Positions 16,101-25,027 are shown, numbered from the stretch's first letter. The stretch is DNA of 64,000 nucleotides from Mesorhizobium sp. CU3 (GCF_006442965.1 NZ_VFWX01000017.1:78154-142153), one strand, 5' to 3'. The notes: a model not told the origin generated them from the sequence alone. A program made the numbers and translations.

Positions 16101-17000
16101 ATGACCGACATCGCCACCTACAATTTCGCCTATCTCGACGAGCAGACAAAGCGGATGATCCGCCGGGCGATCCTCAAGGGCATCGCCATTCCCGGCTACC
16201 AGGTGCCTTTCGCCTCGCGCGAGATGCCGATGCCTTATGGCTGGGGCACCGGCGGCGTGCAGGTCACCGCCTCGATCATCGGCCCCGACGACGTGCTGAA
16301 GGTCATCGACCAGGGCGCCGACGACACCACCAACGCCGTCTCGATCCGCGCCTTCTTCAAGAAGGTCGCCAATGTCGCCGTCACCACCGAGACGGGACAA
16401 GCGACCATCATCCAGACCCGCCATCGCATTCCGGAGCAGCCGCTGACCGCCGGCCAGGTGCTGGTCTTCCAGGTGCCGATCCCCGAGCCGCTGCGTTTCC
16501 TCGAGCCGCGCGAGACCGAAACGCGGAAAATGCATGCGCTGGAGGAATACGGCCTCATGCATGTGAAGCTCTACGAGGACATCGCCCGGCACGGCCGCAT
16601 CGCCACCACCTACGCCTATCCGGTCAAGGTCGAAGGCCGCTATGTGATGGACCCCTCGCCGACGCCGAAATTCGACAATCCGAAAATGCATCGTTCGCCG
16701 GCTTTGCAATTGTTCGGCGCCGGCCGCGAGAAGCGCATCTACGCCGTGCCGCCCTTCACCGATGTGGTCAGCCTCGACTTCGAGGACCATCCCTTCGAGG
16801 TGCAGACCTTCGACCAGCCTTGCGCGATCTGCGGAGCCGAGAATGTCTATCTCGACGAGGTCATCCTCGACGACCGTGGCGGCCACATGTTCGTCTGTTC
16901 CGACACCGACCACTGCGAGAAGCGGCGCGAGGACGGCCATCGCGGTCATCTCGCACCTGAAGCCCATCCCGTTCTGGGAAAAACGGAGCCGGCAGAATGA
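16101..17000 (+). CDS. phnJ: C-P lyase radical SAM subunit PhnJ
   Basis: A 299-residue catalytic subunit that breaks the carbon-phosphorus bond with S-adenosylmethionine and a 4Fe-4S cluster. With the ATG at 16101, Cys241, Cys244, Cys266 and Cys272 and the glycyl-radical Gly32 fall at the same numbers as in the E. coli enzyme. This supports that start over the GTG at 16092. A GGAGCGGA site precedes it. phnK overlaps its end by four bases. Confidence 0.95.
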   Translation: MTDIATYNFAYLDEQTKRMIRRAILKGIAIPGYQVPFASREMPMPYGWGTGGVQVTASIIGPDDVLKVIDQGADDTTNAVSIRAFFKKVANVAVTTETGQATIIQTRHRIPEQPLTAGQVLVFQVPIPEPLRFLEPRETETRKMHALEEYGLMHVKLYEDIARHGRIATTYAYPVKVEGRYVMDPSPTPKFDNPKMHRSPALQLFGAGREKRIYAVPPFTDVVSLDFEDHPFEVQTFDQPCAICGAENVYLDEVILDDRGGHMFVCSDTDHCEKRREDGHRGHLAPEAHPVLGKTEPAE

Positions 17001-17773
17001 CCGACGAACCGCTGCTGCGCGTTTCAGCGCTTTCCAAATTCTACGGCTCGCGCGTCGGCTGCGAGAACGTTACCTTCGACCTGTGGCCCGGGGAGGTGCT
17101 GGCGGTGGTCGGCGAGTCCGGCTCCGGCAAGACGACGCTGCTCAACTGCCTGTCGGCCAGGTTGCTGCCCTCCTCCGGCACGGCGAGCTACCGCATGCGC
17201 GACGGCCAGTTGCGCGAGCTCTACCGCATGAGCGAGGCCGAGCGCCGCTTCCTGATGCGCACCGACTGGGGTTTCGTTCACCAGAACCCGGCGGACGGCC
17301 TGCGCATGACGGTTTCGGCCGGCGCCAATGTCGGCGAGCGGCTGATGGCGGTCGGCGACCGGCACTACGGCAAGATCCGCGCCACCGCGGTCGACTGGCT
17401 GTCGCGCGTCGAGATCGACGAGGACCGTATCGACGACGAGCCGCGCGCCTTTTCCGGCGGCATGCGCCAGCGCCTGCAGATCGCACGCAATCTGGTGACC
17501 GGTCCGCGCCTGGTATTCATGGACGAGCCGACCGGCGGCCTCGACGTCTCCGTGCAGGCGCGCCTGCTCGATCTGTTGCGCGGCCTGGTCACGGACCTCG
17601 GCCTCGCCGCTGTTGTCGTCACCCACGACCTCGCCGTGGCGCGGCTTCTGTCGCAGCGCATGATGGTGATGAAGGACGGCCGCGTCGTCGAAAGCGGCCT
17701 TACCGACCGCGTGCTCGACGACCCGCGCGCGCCCTATACGCAACTTCTTGTGTCTTCGATTTTGCAGGTATGA
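16997..17773 (+). CDS. phnK: C-P lyase ABC protein PhnK
   Basis: A 258-residue ABC ATPase that docks on the C-P lyase core rather than on a membrane transporter. Walker A GESGSGKTT (residues 39-47), signature FSGGMRQRLQIA and Walker B VFMDEPTGGLD are intact. Its ATG overlaps the phnJ stop and its TGA overlaps the start of phnL. Confidence 0.92.
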   Translation: MTDEPLLRVSALSKFYGSRVGCENVTFDLWPGEVLAVVGESGSGKTTLLNCLSARLLPSSGTASYRMRDGQLRELYRMSEAERRFLMRTDWGFVHQNPADGLRMTVSAGANVGERLMAVGDRHYGKIRATAVDWLSRVEIDEDRIDDEPRAFSGGMRQRLQIARNLVTGPRLVFMDEPTGGLDVSVQARLLDLLRGLVTDLGLAAVVVTHDLAVARLLSQRMMVMKDGRVVESGLTDRVLDDPRAPYTQLLVSSILQV

Positions 17774-18483
17774 TCATGCCGACGCCTCTCGTTGTCTCCG
17801 ATGTCGCCAAAAGCTTCACCATGCATCTGCGCGACGGCGTCACGCTGCCTGTCGTCGCGGGCGTCTCCTTCTCGATCCGCGCCGGCGAATGCGCCGTGCT
17901 CGGCGGCCCGTCGGGCGCAGGAAAAAGCTCGATCCTGAAGATGCTCTACGGCAACTATGCCGTCAACGAAGGCCAGATCATCGTCCAGCACGCAGGCGGC
18001 CTGATCGATCTCGCCGCCGCCAATCCGCGCACCGTGCTTGCCGTGCGCCGGCAAACGATCGGCTATGTCAGCCAGTTCCTGCGCACCGTGCCGCGCGTCT
18101 CGGCGCTCGACGTCGTCGCCGAACCGCTGGTCGAGCGTGGCGAGACCAGAGAGGCCGCGCGGGAAAAAGCGCGCACCTTGCTGGCCCAGCTCAACCTGCC
18201 GGAGAAGCTTTGGGCGCTGCCACCAGCGACCTTCTCGGGCGGCGAGCAGCAGCGCGTCAACATCGCGCGAGGCTTCATCACCGAACACCCGATCCTGCTG
18301 CTCGACGAGCCGACCGCCTCGCTCGACGCGAAAAACCGCGACGTCGTGGTCGAACTGATCGCCGCCAAGAAGGCCGCCGGAGTTGCGCTGCTTGGCATCT
18401 TCCATGACCTCGACGTGCGTGACGCGGTCGCCGATCGCGTCATCGACGTCACCACCTTCGCCGCCGGAAAGATCGCTGCATGA
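17770..18483 (+). CDS. phnL: C-P lyase ABC protein PhnL
   Basis: A 237-residue ABC ATPase of the C-P lyase system. Walker A GGPSGAGKSS, signature FSGGEQQRVNIARGF and Walker B LLLDEPTASLD are present. The ATG at 17770 overlaps the phnK stop; a second ATG at 17776 has better spacing from the AGG at 17766 and could be the true start. PhnK and PhnL act together on the core complex. Its own stop overlaps the ATG of the next gene. Confidence 0.92.
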   Translation: MIMPTPLVVSDVAKSFTMHLRDGVTLPVVAGVSFSIRAGECAVLGGPSGAGKSSILKMLYGNYAVNEGQIIVQHAGGLIDLAAANPRTVLAVRRQTIGYVSQFLRTVPRVSALDVVAEPLVERGETREAAREKARTLLAQLNLPEKLWALPPATFSGGEQQRVNIARGFITEHPILLLDEPTASLDAKNRDVVVELIAAKKAAGVALLGIFHDLDVRDAVADRVIDVTTFAAGKIAA

Positions 18484-19094
18484 GCAAGAAGCTTTCGGAG
18501 GCGCCGCTGATCCACCCGACGGCGCAGGTCGAGAACTCGACGCTCGGCCGCTGGACCGAGATCGCCGAGCGAAGCCGCGTCGCCGAATGCGAGCTCGGCG
18601 ACTATTCCTACATGATGCAGGACTGCGCCGTCTGGTGCGCGACCATCCGAAAATTCTCCAACATCGCGGCGAGCGTGCGCATCAACGCGACCAACCACCC
18701 GGTCTCGCGGCCGACGCTGCACCACTTCACCTACCGCGCCTCGGACTATTGGGACGATGCCGAGCACGAGAGCGAGTTCTTCGCTCAGCGCCGCGCCAAA
18801 CGCGTCACCATCGGCCACGACACCTGGCTCGGCCACGGCTCGACCATCCTGCCCGGCGTCACCGTCGGCGACGGCGCCGCGGTCGGCGCAGGCGCCGTGG
18901 TGTCGAAGGATGTCGCGCCCTACACCATCGTCGGCGGCGTGCCGGCAAAACCGATCCGCGAGCGCTTCGACCGCCGCACCGCCGAGCGCTACCAGGCGCT
19001 TGCCTGGTGGGACTGGGACCATGCGAAGCTGCGCGCCACGCTCGGCGATTTTCGCGAATTGTCGGCGGAGGAGTTTCTGGAAAAATACGAATGA
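18480..19094 (+). CDS. Phosphonate-associated hexapeptide-repeat acetyltransferase
   Basis: A 204-residue left-handed beta-helix protein of the chloramphenicol/xenobiotic acetyltransferase type that accompanies C-P lyase operons. Hexapeptide repeats are clear (IHPTAQVENSTLG, VTIGHDTWLGHGSTILPG, VTVGDGAAVGAGAVV), followed by GGVPAKPIRERF. It overlaps phnL by four bases, so it belongs to the operon. In other bacteria relatives acetylate aminoalkylphosphonates, but the substrate here is inferred. Confidence 0.85.
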   Translation: MSKKLSEAPLIHPTAQVENSTLGRWTEIAERSRVAECELGDYSYMMQDCAVWCATIRKFSNIAASVRINATNHPVSRPTLHHFTYRASDYWDDAEHESEFFAQRRAKRVTIGHDTWLGHGSTILPGVTVGDGAAVGAGAVVSKDVAPYTIVGGVPAKPIRERFDRRTAERYQALAWWDWDHAKLRATLGDFRELSAEEFLEKYE

Positions 19095-19204
19095 CGCGAG
19101 CGCTATTCGCAGACGCGCGGCCGACAAACATACCGCACTCGGCAATATAAATGCTTGCAAGAAAGCTTAATACTAAATCAGTAGAATCCAACTAGGCATC
19201 CAAT

Positions 19205-19414
19205 ATGGATGGAGCTCAGCAATTTTTCTTCACGGTTATCTGCATCGGTTTGGGACTGATTGCGATCGGGCTTCTGATAGTGGGCCGCAGTATCTACCGC
19301 CGTGTCGAAGCGGGCTCTGCTGCGGTGATCGTGGCGACGCTCTTCGGATTGGCTCTGTCGGCGGCCGGGCTTGTAATCCTTTATTACGCAGCACTGGTCC
19401 TGAGTATCAAATAG
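19205..19414 (+). CDS. Small two-helix membrane protein, unknown
   Basis: A 69-residue open frame with two hydrophobic stretches (about residues 8-28 and 40-66) joined by a short basic loop (RSIYRRVE). No family recognised. The ATG at 19205 has only a weak AGG site. The preceding 110 bases are noticeably more AT-rich than the neighbours and could hold a promoter. It follows the C-P lyase operon, but no link to phosphonate metabolism can be shown. Confidence 0.45.
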   Translation: MDGAQQFFFTVICIGLGLIAIGLLIVGRSIYRRVEAGSAAVIVATLFGLALSAAGLVILYYAALVLSIK

Positions 19415-19438
19415 TGCTGGTGATAGCCCGATCGGGGC

Positions 19439-19452
19439 AATTCGCGCGAATT
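19439..19452. promoter_or_regulatory. Perfect 14-base palindrome
   Basis: AATTCGCGCGAATT is fully self-complementary with no spacer. It lies 72 bases before the DUF1868 gene. It could be an operator; no regulator can be assigned. Confidence 0.35.
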
Positions 19453-19524
19453 GGATAATCGGCGCCGACCTTCACACCTTTGACACAAGACTCGGACACG
19501 AGGCCATCTCCCCAGGAGATCGTC

Positions 19525-20235
19525 ATGCTCGACACAGTCAGACCTTCGCTCGCCCTATTCTTCGAAGGCACCAACCCGGCGCCTCCGACCCATCTCGGCA
19601 CGCGTTACGACACGGCAGGCAACTTCCTGCTCGAGCCCGGCAACACCGTCGTCTCCCATCTCGTAGCCGGCTCACCTTCCGAGGCTGCTGTCATCAAGGT
19701 GCGCGAGCGCATGCTGGCCATGCCTGATGCCGACCGGCTGGCCTTCACCCCGATCTCCAGTCTGCACATGACGCTGTACCAAGGCATCATCGAGTACCGG
19801 CGCCGACTGCCCTACTGGCCATCCGACGTGCCGGTCGACACTAGTATCGACGACATGACGCGGCTCTATCTGGAGCGCCTGCAAAACTTCGAAGGCAGCG
19901 GCTCGTTCAGGATAAAGGCCATCGGCGTTACGCCGAACGGCCTCACCGTCGCCGGCGCTTCGGAGGAAGACAGGGCCATCATGAGTGCCTGGCGCGATGC
20001 GCTTTCAGTGCCCTTCGGTTATCGTCACCCGGACCACGACACTTACGTCTTCCACATCACATTCGCCTACCAAATAAGCCGCCTCGCCGACGAGCGGGCA
20101 GAAGCCTGGCAGGAATTGTTCGACGACTGCCTGGCCTTCCTCGAGCGCGAAGCTCCGGTGATCGAGCTGCGTCCGCCAGCCTTCTGCAGCTTCAAGGACA
20201 TGGAGCATTTCGAGGAACTGCTCGTGTTCGGCTAA
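19525..20235 (+). CDS. DUF1868 2H-phosphoesterase superfamily protein
   Basis: A 236-residue protein with the two HxT motifs that define the 2H phosphoesterase fold: His81-Met-Thr83 (SLHMTLYQG) and His177-Ile-Thr179 (VFHITFAY). 2H enzymes open cyclic phosphodiesters or hydrolyse related bonds. Family members with DUF1868 are not biochemically assigned to my knowledge. AGGAG lies six bases before the ATG at 19525; an upstream in-frame TTG is less likely. It sits between the C-P lyase operon and phnCDEE, where no phnP is seen, so a role on the cyclic ribose phosphate product is a reasonable hypothesis. Confidence 0.75.
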   Translation: MLDTVRPSLALFFEGTNPAPPTHLGTRYDTAGNFLLEPGNTVVSHLVAGSPSEAAVIKVRERMLAMPDADRLAFTPISSLHMTLYQGIIEYRRRLPYWPSDVPVDTSIDDMTRLYLERLQNFEGSGSFRIKAIGVTPNGLTVAGASEEDRAIMSAWRDALSVPFGYRHPDHDTYVFHITFAYQISRLADERAEAWQELFDDCLAFLEREAPVIELRPPAFCSFKDMEHFEELLVFG

Positions 20236-20346
20236 GTAGTTCGGCACAGGGATTTTGGAAAGTTGCCGCTTGTCGACGGGGCAAGATTTTCACCGTTTCC
20301 GTGAAGTCAGCGCAAGCGCCGGGGATTGGCTGAAGCCTCTCAACCT

Positions 20347-20527
20347 CGTCATCCCTGGGCGGAGCAGCCGCGAAGCGGCGTCGCGGAGACCCTGGGATCC
20401 ATTCCGTGACCCTGATCGAAGAGTGCAGCGGAGCAGAATTCTGCACCGCAGCAGCGCTCATGCGTCACGGCATGGATCCTCGGGTCTGCGCGCGTCGCTA
20501 CGCTCCTTGCTCCGCCCGTGGATGACG
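20347..20527. repeat. About 180-base palindromic intergenic repeat, copy 1
   Basis: Begins CGTCATCC and ends GGATGACG, with internal inverted segments such as GGGATCCATTCCG and CATGGATCCTCGGG around a centre containing CAGAATTCTGCA. A second copy at 25028-25206 shares the ends and the centre. The ends align best when one copy is inverted. Non-coding, of a kind common in rhizobial intergenic DNA. Confidence 0.8.
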
Positions 20528-20641
20528 ACGAAATGGCCGTTTCGGCCAATCTCCGAGGCACTCTCAACAGAAACATAGCCGACCCTGTCAAAAACCCTGT
20601 GCTGGGAAATTAGCCCCACAAGCCTGTGCGCGGTAACAAAA

Positions 20642-20659
20642 CTGACATCAATCCGACAC
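20642..20659 (+). promoter_or_regulatory. Possible Pho box before phnC
   Basis: CTGACAT-CAAT-CCGACAC resembles the PhoB consensus of two seven-base CTGTCAT-type repeats spaced by four, with two mismatches in the less conserved second half. A weaker third unit (CGGTAAC) lies 11 bases upstream. Located 70 bases before the phnC start. Phosphate-starvation control of phnCDE is well known in related bacteria. Confidence 0.4.
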
Positions 20660-20728
20660 CCCAGCTTCATCCGCCTGCGCTAGCGAAGGTTAACAGACCT
20701 TCAAATGACGATGGACTGGAGTTTTGGT

Positions 20729-21586
20729 ATGTCGGCATCAGCGGCCACGCTCGAAATCCGCGGCGTCTCCCGACGATTTGGCAAGAACACGGCCGTCAGC
20801 GACATCAACATCTCGATCCCGCGCGGACAGATGGTCGGCGTCATCGGACGCTCCGGCGCCGGCAAGTCGACGCTTCTGCGAATGGTCAACCGCCTCATCG
20901 ATCCCAGCCAGGGATCGATTTTTTTCGACGGCGCAGAAGTCTCCAGCCTGCAGGGTTCGCCGCTGCGCCGCTGGCAGCGCGACTGCGCCATGATCTTCCA
21001 GCAGTTCAACCTGGTGCCGCGCCTCGACGTTTTGACTAACGTGCTGCTCGGCCGCCTCAACCACCGCTCGACGTTCTCCAATCTGCTCGGCATGTTCACG
21101 CGCACCGAATGCGCCGAGGCTGTTGCCGCGCTCGAGCGGCTCGACATAGCCCGCACCGCGCTGCAGCCGGCCGGCACGTTGTCCGGCGGCCAGCAGCAGC
21201 GTGTCGCCATCGCCCGCGCCATGATGCAGCAGCCGAAGGTGCTGCTGGCCGACGAGCCGATCGCCTCGCTCGACCCGCTCAACGCCAAGGTGGTGATGGA
21301 CTCGCTGCGCGACATCAACCAGCGCGAAGGCATAACCGTCATCACCAATCTGCACACGCTGGACACCGCGCGCGCCTATTGCAACCGCATCATCGGCATG
21401 GCCGCCGGCAAGGTCGTCTTCGACGGCGCGCCGGAAGACCTCGACCGCGACGCCGTGCGCACCGTCTATGGCGCGGATGCGAGCGGCGCCGAGATCTCCG
21501 AAGCGATCACGTCGACCAGCGTCACCATCAAGCCGAAGATCCTTGCATCCGCCGGACCGCTCGAACCAGCTTTTCCTGGCTACTGA
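20729..21586 (+). CDS. phnC: Phosphonate ABC importer ATPase PhnC
   Basis: A 285-residue ABC ATPase. Walker A GRSGAGKST, signature LSGGQQQRVAIARAM and Walker B LLADEPIASLDP are intact, and the segment after Walker A (LLRMVNRLIDPSQG) is typical of PhnC. The ATG at 20729 was chosen because GGAG (20718-20721) is seven bases upstream; in-frame starts lie further upstream. It energises phosphonate uptake with PhnD and the two PhnE proteins that follow. The 146 bases before phnD hold nothing recognised. Confidence 0.92.
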   Translation: MSASAATLEIRGVSRRFGKNTAVSDINISIPRGQMVGVIGRSGAGKSTLLRMVNRLIDPSQGSIFFDGAEVSSLQGSPLRRWQRDCAMIFQQFNLVPRLDVLTNVLLGRLNHRSTFSNLLGMFTRTECAEAVAALERLDIARTALQPAGTLSGGQQQRVAIARAMMQQPKVLLADEPIASLDPLNAKVVMDSLRDINQREGITVITNLHTLDTARAYCNRIIGMAAGKVVFDGAPEDLDRDAVRTVYGADASGAEISEAITSTSVTIKPKILASAGPLEPAFPGY

Positions 21587-21732
21587 GCCCCAGGCCCGGA
21601 CCCGCTTCATCGATCCGGGCGCGTCATTGGGCATCGCAGAGCGAGCAACCCGGATCGCCCGCCCGCGTCAAAGGCAAGACTTGAAAAATCAGAACGCCGG
21701 CGCGCAGCCGGAACAACAGGAGAGAGAGCACA

Positions 21733-22641
21733 ATGTTCAGAAAAATGGTTTTTGCGGGCATTTCGCTGCTCGCCATGGCAGCCAGCGCCGCGAATGCCGC
21801 CGACATCAAGGAGTTCCGCGTCGGCATCCTCGGCGGCGAGAACGAGACCGACCGTCTGCGCAACTACCAGTGCCTTGCCGACCATCTGAAGGCCGAATTC
21901 GGCTTCGAGAAGGTGTCGCTGTTCCCGGCCGCCGACTATGACGGCGTCATCCAGGGCCTGCTCGGCGGCACGCTCGACTTCGCCGAGCTCGGCGCCTCAG
22001 GTTACGCCAGCGTCTATATCAAGGACCCGAACGCCGTCACCCCGATCCTCACCACCCAGCAGACCGACGGCGCGACCGGCTATTATTCGATCGGCCTGGC
22101 GCTGAAGTCCTCCGGCATCACCGACATCAAGTCGGCCAAGGGCAAGAAGCTCGGCTATGCCGACCCGGATTCGACCTCGGGCTATCTGATCCCGCTGACG
22201 CAGATCCCGAAGGACACCGGCGCCTCCAACGAGACCTATTTCGCCTCGACCCAGTTCAACGGCGGCCACGAGAACAACGTGCTGGCCGTGCGCGACGGCA
22301 AGGTCGACGTGGCCGTGGACGATTCCTCGGGCATCGGCGACTTCAAGAACGGCTATACCTCCGGCACCTTCCACAAGGAAGTCGCCAAGGGCGCCGTCGA
22401 TCCGAACGACTTCGTCGAAGTCTGGCGTTCGGGCCTGATCCCGAACGGCCCGCTGGTCGTGCGCACCGCGCTCGGCGCCGACATGACCGCCAAGCTGGCC
22501 GCCTTCTTCACCGCCCTGCCGACCAAGGACAAGGCGTGCTTCGAAGGCGTCGAAGGCGGCGATTTCACCGGCTATGTCCCGGTCAAGCCGGACTTCTACA
22601 ACGTCATCGTCGAAGCCCGCAAAGCGGCTATCGGCGGCTGA
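21733..22641 (+). CDS. phnD: Phosphonate-binding protein PhnD
   Basis: A 302-residue periplasmic protein with a signal peptide ending about residue 22 (SAANA). The mature part starts ADIKEFRVGILGGENETDR and carries the FAELGASGYASVY and PDSTSGYLIP motifs of the PhnD family. It binds phosphonates and hands them to the PhnE membrane subunits. GGAGAGAG before the ATG is a strong ribosome site. A terminator-like hairpin follows directly, so it is probably made in excess over the permeases. Confidence 0.93.
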   Translation: MFRKMVFAGISLLAMAASAANAADIKEFRVGILGGENETDRLRNYQCLADHLKAEFGFEKVSLFPAADYDGVIQGLLGGTLDFAELGASGYASVYIKDPNAVTPILTTQQTDGATGYYSIGLALKSSGITDIKSAKGKKLGYADPDSTSGYLIPLTQIPKDTGASNETYFASTQFNGGHENNVLAVRDGKVDVAVDDSSGIGDFKNGYTSGTFHKEVAKGAVDPNDFVEVWRSGLIPNGPLVVRTALGADMTAKLAAFFTALPTKDKACFEGVEGGDFTGYVPVKPDFYNVIVEARKAAIGG

Positions 22642-22656
22642 CGACGACAACCGAAA

Positions 22657-22684
22657 GGGCGGTGTTCAAAACACCGCCCTTTTT
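22657..22684 (+). terminator. Intra-operon terminator or attenuator between phnD and phnE
   Basis: GGGCGGTGTT (22657-22666) and AACACCGCCC (22670-22679) form a perfect ten-base stem with a three-base loop followed by five T. The next gene starts 13 bases later. Partial termination would lower permease expression relative to PhnD. Confidence 0.8.
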
Positions 22685-22696
22685 GCATCTCCGATC

Positions 22697-23650
22697 ATGA
22701 CATCAGCCACCCTCCACTCCGACGCGACCCGCCAGCAGGCGGATGCCTGGCGACGCCAGACATCGCTCAGACGCTTCTACACCGCGCTCGGCATCGGCCT
22801 GCTTCTCGTTGCCATGTGCGCCACCATGTGGTTCGCCGACGAGGCCAATGCCGGCCATTTCTTCGACCGGCTGCCGCATCTTCTCGATTTCCTCAGCTGG
22901 CTGATCCCGAAGGACTGGAACGACGTCTGGCGGGCACTGTTCGACATCGCTTCGCCCAACGACAAGGGCACGCAGGAATTCAACTTCCCGCTCGGCCGCG
23001 TCTATGTCTGGGGCGGCTTCTATATCCCCGAATATTTCGAGCTGATGCTGACCACGGTGAACGTCGCGTTGGTCTCGACCTTCATCGGCTTCGTCTTTGC
23101 CGTGCCCTTCTCCTTCATCGCCGCGCGCAATCTGACGCCGAGCCCGGTCCTGCGGCTCGTCGTCAAGCGCTTCATGGAATTGCTGCGCGCCTTCCCCGAA
23201 ATCGTCATTGCCGGGCTGTTCGCGGCCATCGTCTCGATCGGCCCGGTTGCGGCCATCATCGCCATCGGCCTGCATTCGATCGGCGCGCTGGGAAAACTGT
23301 TCTACGAGATCAACGAGAACATCGACATGCGCCCGGAGGAGGGCCTGCGCGCCGTCGGCGCCAACTGGTTCGAGCGCGTGCGCTTCGCCGGCCTGCCGCA
23401 GGTGCTGCCCAACTTCATGTCCTACACGCTGCTCCGAATCGAGATCAACGTGCGCATCTCGACCATCATGGGCGCCGTCGGTGGCGGCGGCATCGGCGAA
23501 GAATTGAAGCTTTCCATCTCGCGCGGCTTCGGCGCCAAGACGCTGGCGCTGGTGCTGCTGCTGTTCATCACCATTTTCCTCGTCGACCAGTTCTCCGCCT
23601 GGCTGCGCCGCAAGCTCGTCGGCGAACAGGCTTTCCTGATGAGCGCGTGA
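22697..23650 (+). CDS. phnE: Phosphonate ABC importer permease PhnE (first)
   Basis: A 317-residue integral membrane protein. One N-terminal helix (about residues 28-50) is followed by an external stretch and about five helices of the transport domain, with the EGLRAVGANWFERVRFAGLPQ coupling loop region. The ATG at 22697 follows the hairpin; the frame is open upstream into phnD. A second, longer PhnE follows one base after the stop. The two are expected to form a heterodimeric channel. Confidence 0.9.
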   Translation: MTSATLHSDATRQQADAWRRQTSLRRFYTALGIGLLLVAMCATMWFADEANAGHFFDRLPHLLDFLSWLIPKDWNDVWRALFDIASPNDKGTQEFNFPLGRVYVWGGFYIPEYFELMLTTVNVALVSTFIGFVFAVPFSFIAARNLTPSPVLRLVVKRFMELLRAFPEIVIAGLFAAIVSIGPVAAIIAIGLHSIGALGKLFYEINENIDMRPEEGLRAVGANWFERVRFAGLPQVLPNFMSYTLLRIEINVRISTIMGAVGGGGIGEELKLSISRGFGAKTLALVLLLFITIFLVDQFSAWLRRKLVGEQAFLMSA

Positions 23651-23651
23651 A

Positions 23652-25016
23652 ATGGCAATCACTGTAGAAGAAATCGCTGCCATCGAGGACCGCCACCCGC
23701 AGATCTTCCGGCGGCCGGCCTACAAGCGTTTCTGGCCGCTGCTGCTGATCGCCGGCACGCTGCTCTATCTCGGCTATGCCTTGTGGTTCTTCAGCCTGCC
23801 GCAGGTGCTGCGCGAGTCGCACTGGGAGCGGCTGCCGCTCTTCCTGTCGCAATGGATCAGCTACGATCTGCAGCCGGAATTCCGCCTCGACCAGCCTCAG
23901 ATCACGCCGAAATATCCGCGCTTTTCCGCACTTGGCGAAAACCCCAATCCCGATTGGGTGATCCAAAACCCCGACGGCACTTTTACGGTGCAGATCGACG
24001 GCGATGCCAAATCCGTCACCTTCGACAAGACCAAGGCGACGATCACGGCGAATGGCGTGACCGTGCCGGTAGCGCTGACCAGCGGCAAGCCGGTAGTAAC
24101 CGGCCCCGTGCCGGACTGGGTGACGGTGCATGACGACGAGATCGTCGCCAAGATGGGCTTTGCCGGCGAGGTGCGCGTCACCGTCGACCGCGTCAAGGTG
24201 CGCAAACGTTTCCTCGGCTGGGCGAATTTCGTCTTCGACACGCGCTCGCCCTTCTTCGGCAGACCTTACAGCGAAGTGGTCTCGCTGATCGTCTCGGGCC
24301 CCGAACTGCAGCCTGGCACCTCCAACCTTTCTTTGGCCGCCGACAACATCTGGAACAACGCCCAGTGGCAGCACGGCGACGTCTGGACGAAGCTGCTGCA
24401 GACCATCGTCATGGCCTTCCTCGGCACGCTGCTCGGCGGCATCGTCGCTTTCCCGCTCGCCTTCTTCGCCGCGCGCAATATCACGCCGAGCGGCATCCTC
24501 AGCCAGGTGCTGAAACGCTTCTTCGACTTCATGCGCTCGGTCGACATGCTGATCTGGGCGCTGTTCTTCACCCGCGCCTTCGGCCCCGGACCGCTGGCCG
24601 GGAGTGCCGCGATCTTCTTCACCGAGATCGGCACATTGGGCAAAACCTATTCCGAGGCGCTGGAGAACATCGACGACAAGCCGCGCGAGGGTGTGCTCTC
24701 GACCGGCGCCAACGGCTTGCTGGTGCAGCGCTACGGCGTGCTGCCGGAAGTGATCCCCGTCTTCATCAGCCAGACGCTCTACCAGTGGGAATCCAACACC
24801 CGCGGCGCCACCATCATCGGCGCCGTCGGCGCCGGCGGCATCGGCCTGAAACTGTGGGAGGCGATGCGCACCAATTCGAACTGGGCCAACGTCTTCTACA
24901 TGGTGCTTTTGACGCTGCTCGTCGTCTTCATCTTCGACAACATCTCGAACTTCCTGCGGCGCAGGCTCAGCCGCACGCTGCATGATTATAACAGGTTGCA
25001 GGCCGAGCGGGGGTAA
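23652..25016 (+). CDS. phnE: Phosphonate ABC importer permease PhnE (second, extended)
   Basis: A 454-residue PhnE2. The first helix lies at about residues 27-47. It is followed by roughly 190 residues of soluble, probably periplasmic sequence containing short beta-like repeats (PDGTFTVQIDG, ANGVTVPVAL) before the transport domain starts near residue 250. The coupling region is REGVLSTGANGLLVQRYGVLP. The insertion makes it about 140 residues longer than its partner. This long form is what one expects for the second PhnE of rhizobia, though the role of the insertion is unknown. Confidence 0.9.
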   Translation: MAITVEEIAAIEDRHPQIFRRPAYKRFWPLLLIAGTLLYLGYALWFFSLPQVLRESHWERLPLFLSQWISYDLQPEFRLDQPQITPKYPRFSALGENPNPDWVIQNPDGTFTVQIDGDAKSVTFDKTKATITANGVTVPVALTSGKPVVTGPVPDWVTVHDDEIVAKMGFAGEVRVTVDRVKVRKRFLGWANFVFDTRSPFFGRPYSEVVSLIVSGPELQPGTSNLSLAADNIWNNAQWQHGDVWTKLLQTIVMAFLGTLLGGIVAFPLAFFAARNITPSGILSQVLKRFFDFMRSVDMLIWALFFTRAFGPGPLAGSAAIFFTEIGTLGKTYSEALENIDDKPREGVLSTGANGLLVQRYGVLPEVIPVFISQTLYQWESNTRGATIIGAVGAGGIGLKLWEAMRTNSNWANVFYMVLLTLLVVFIFDNISNFLRRRLSRTLHDYNRLQAERG

Positions 25017-25027
25017 TTTCGCGCCTT

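Larger units (their letters stand above)
20236..20728. other. Intergenic region before phnC
   Basis: 493 bases with no convincing gene. It contains a 181-base palindromic repeat (20347-20527) and a possible Pho box (20642-20659), both listed. Nothing else recognised. Confidence 0.7.
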
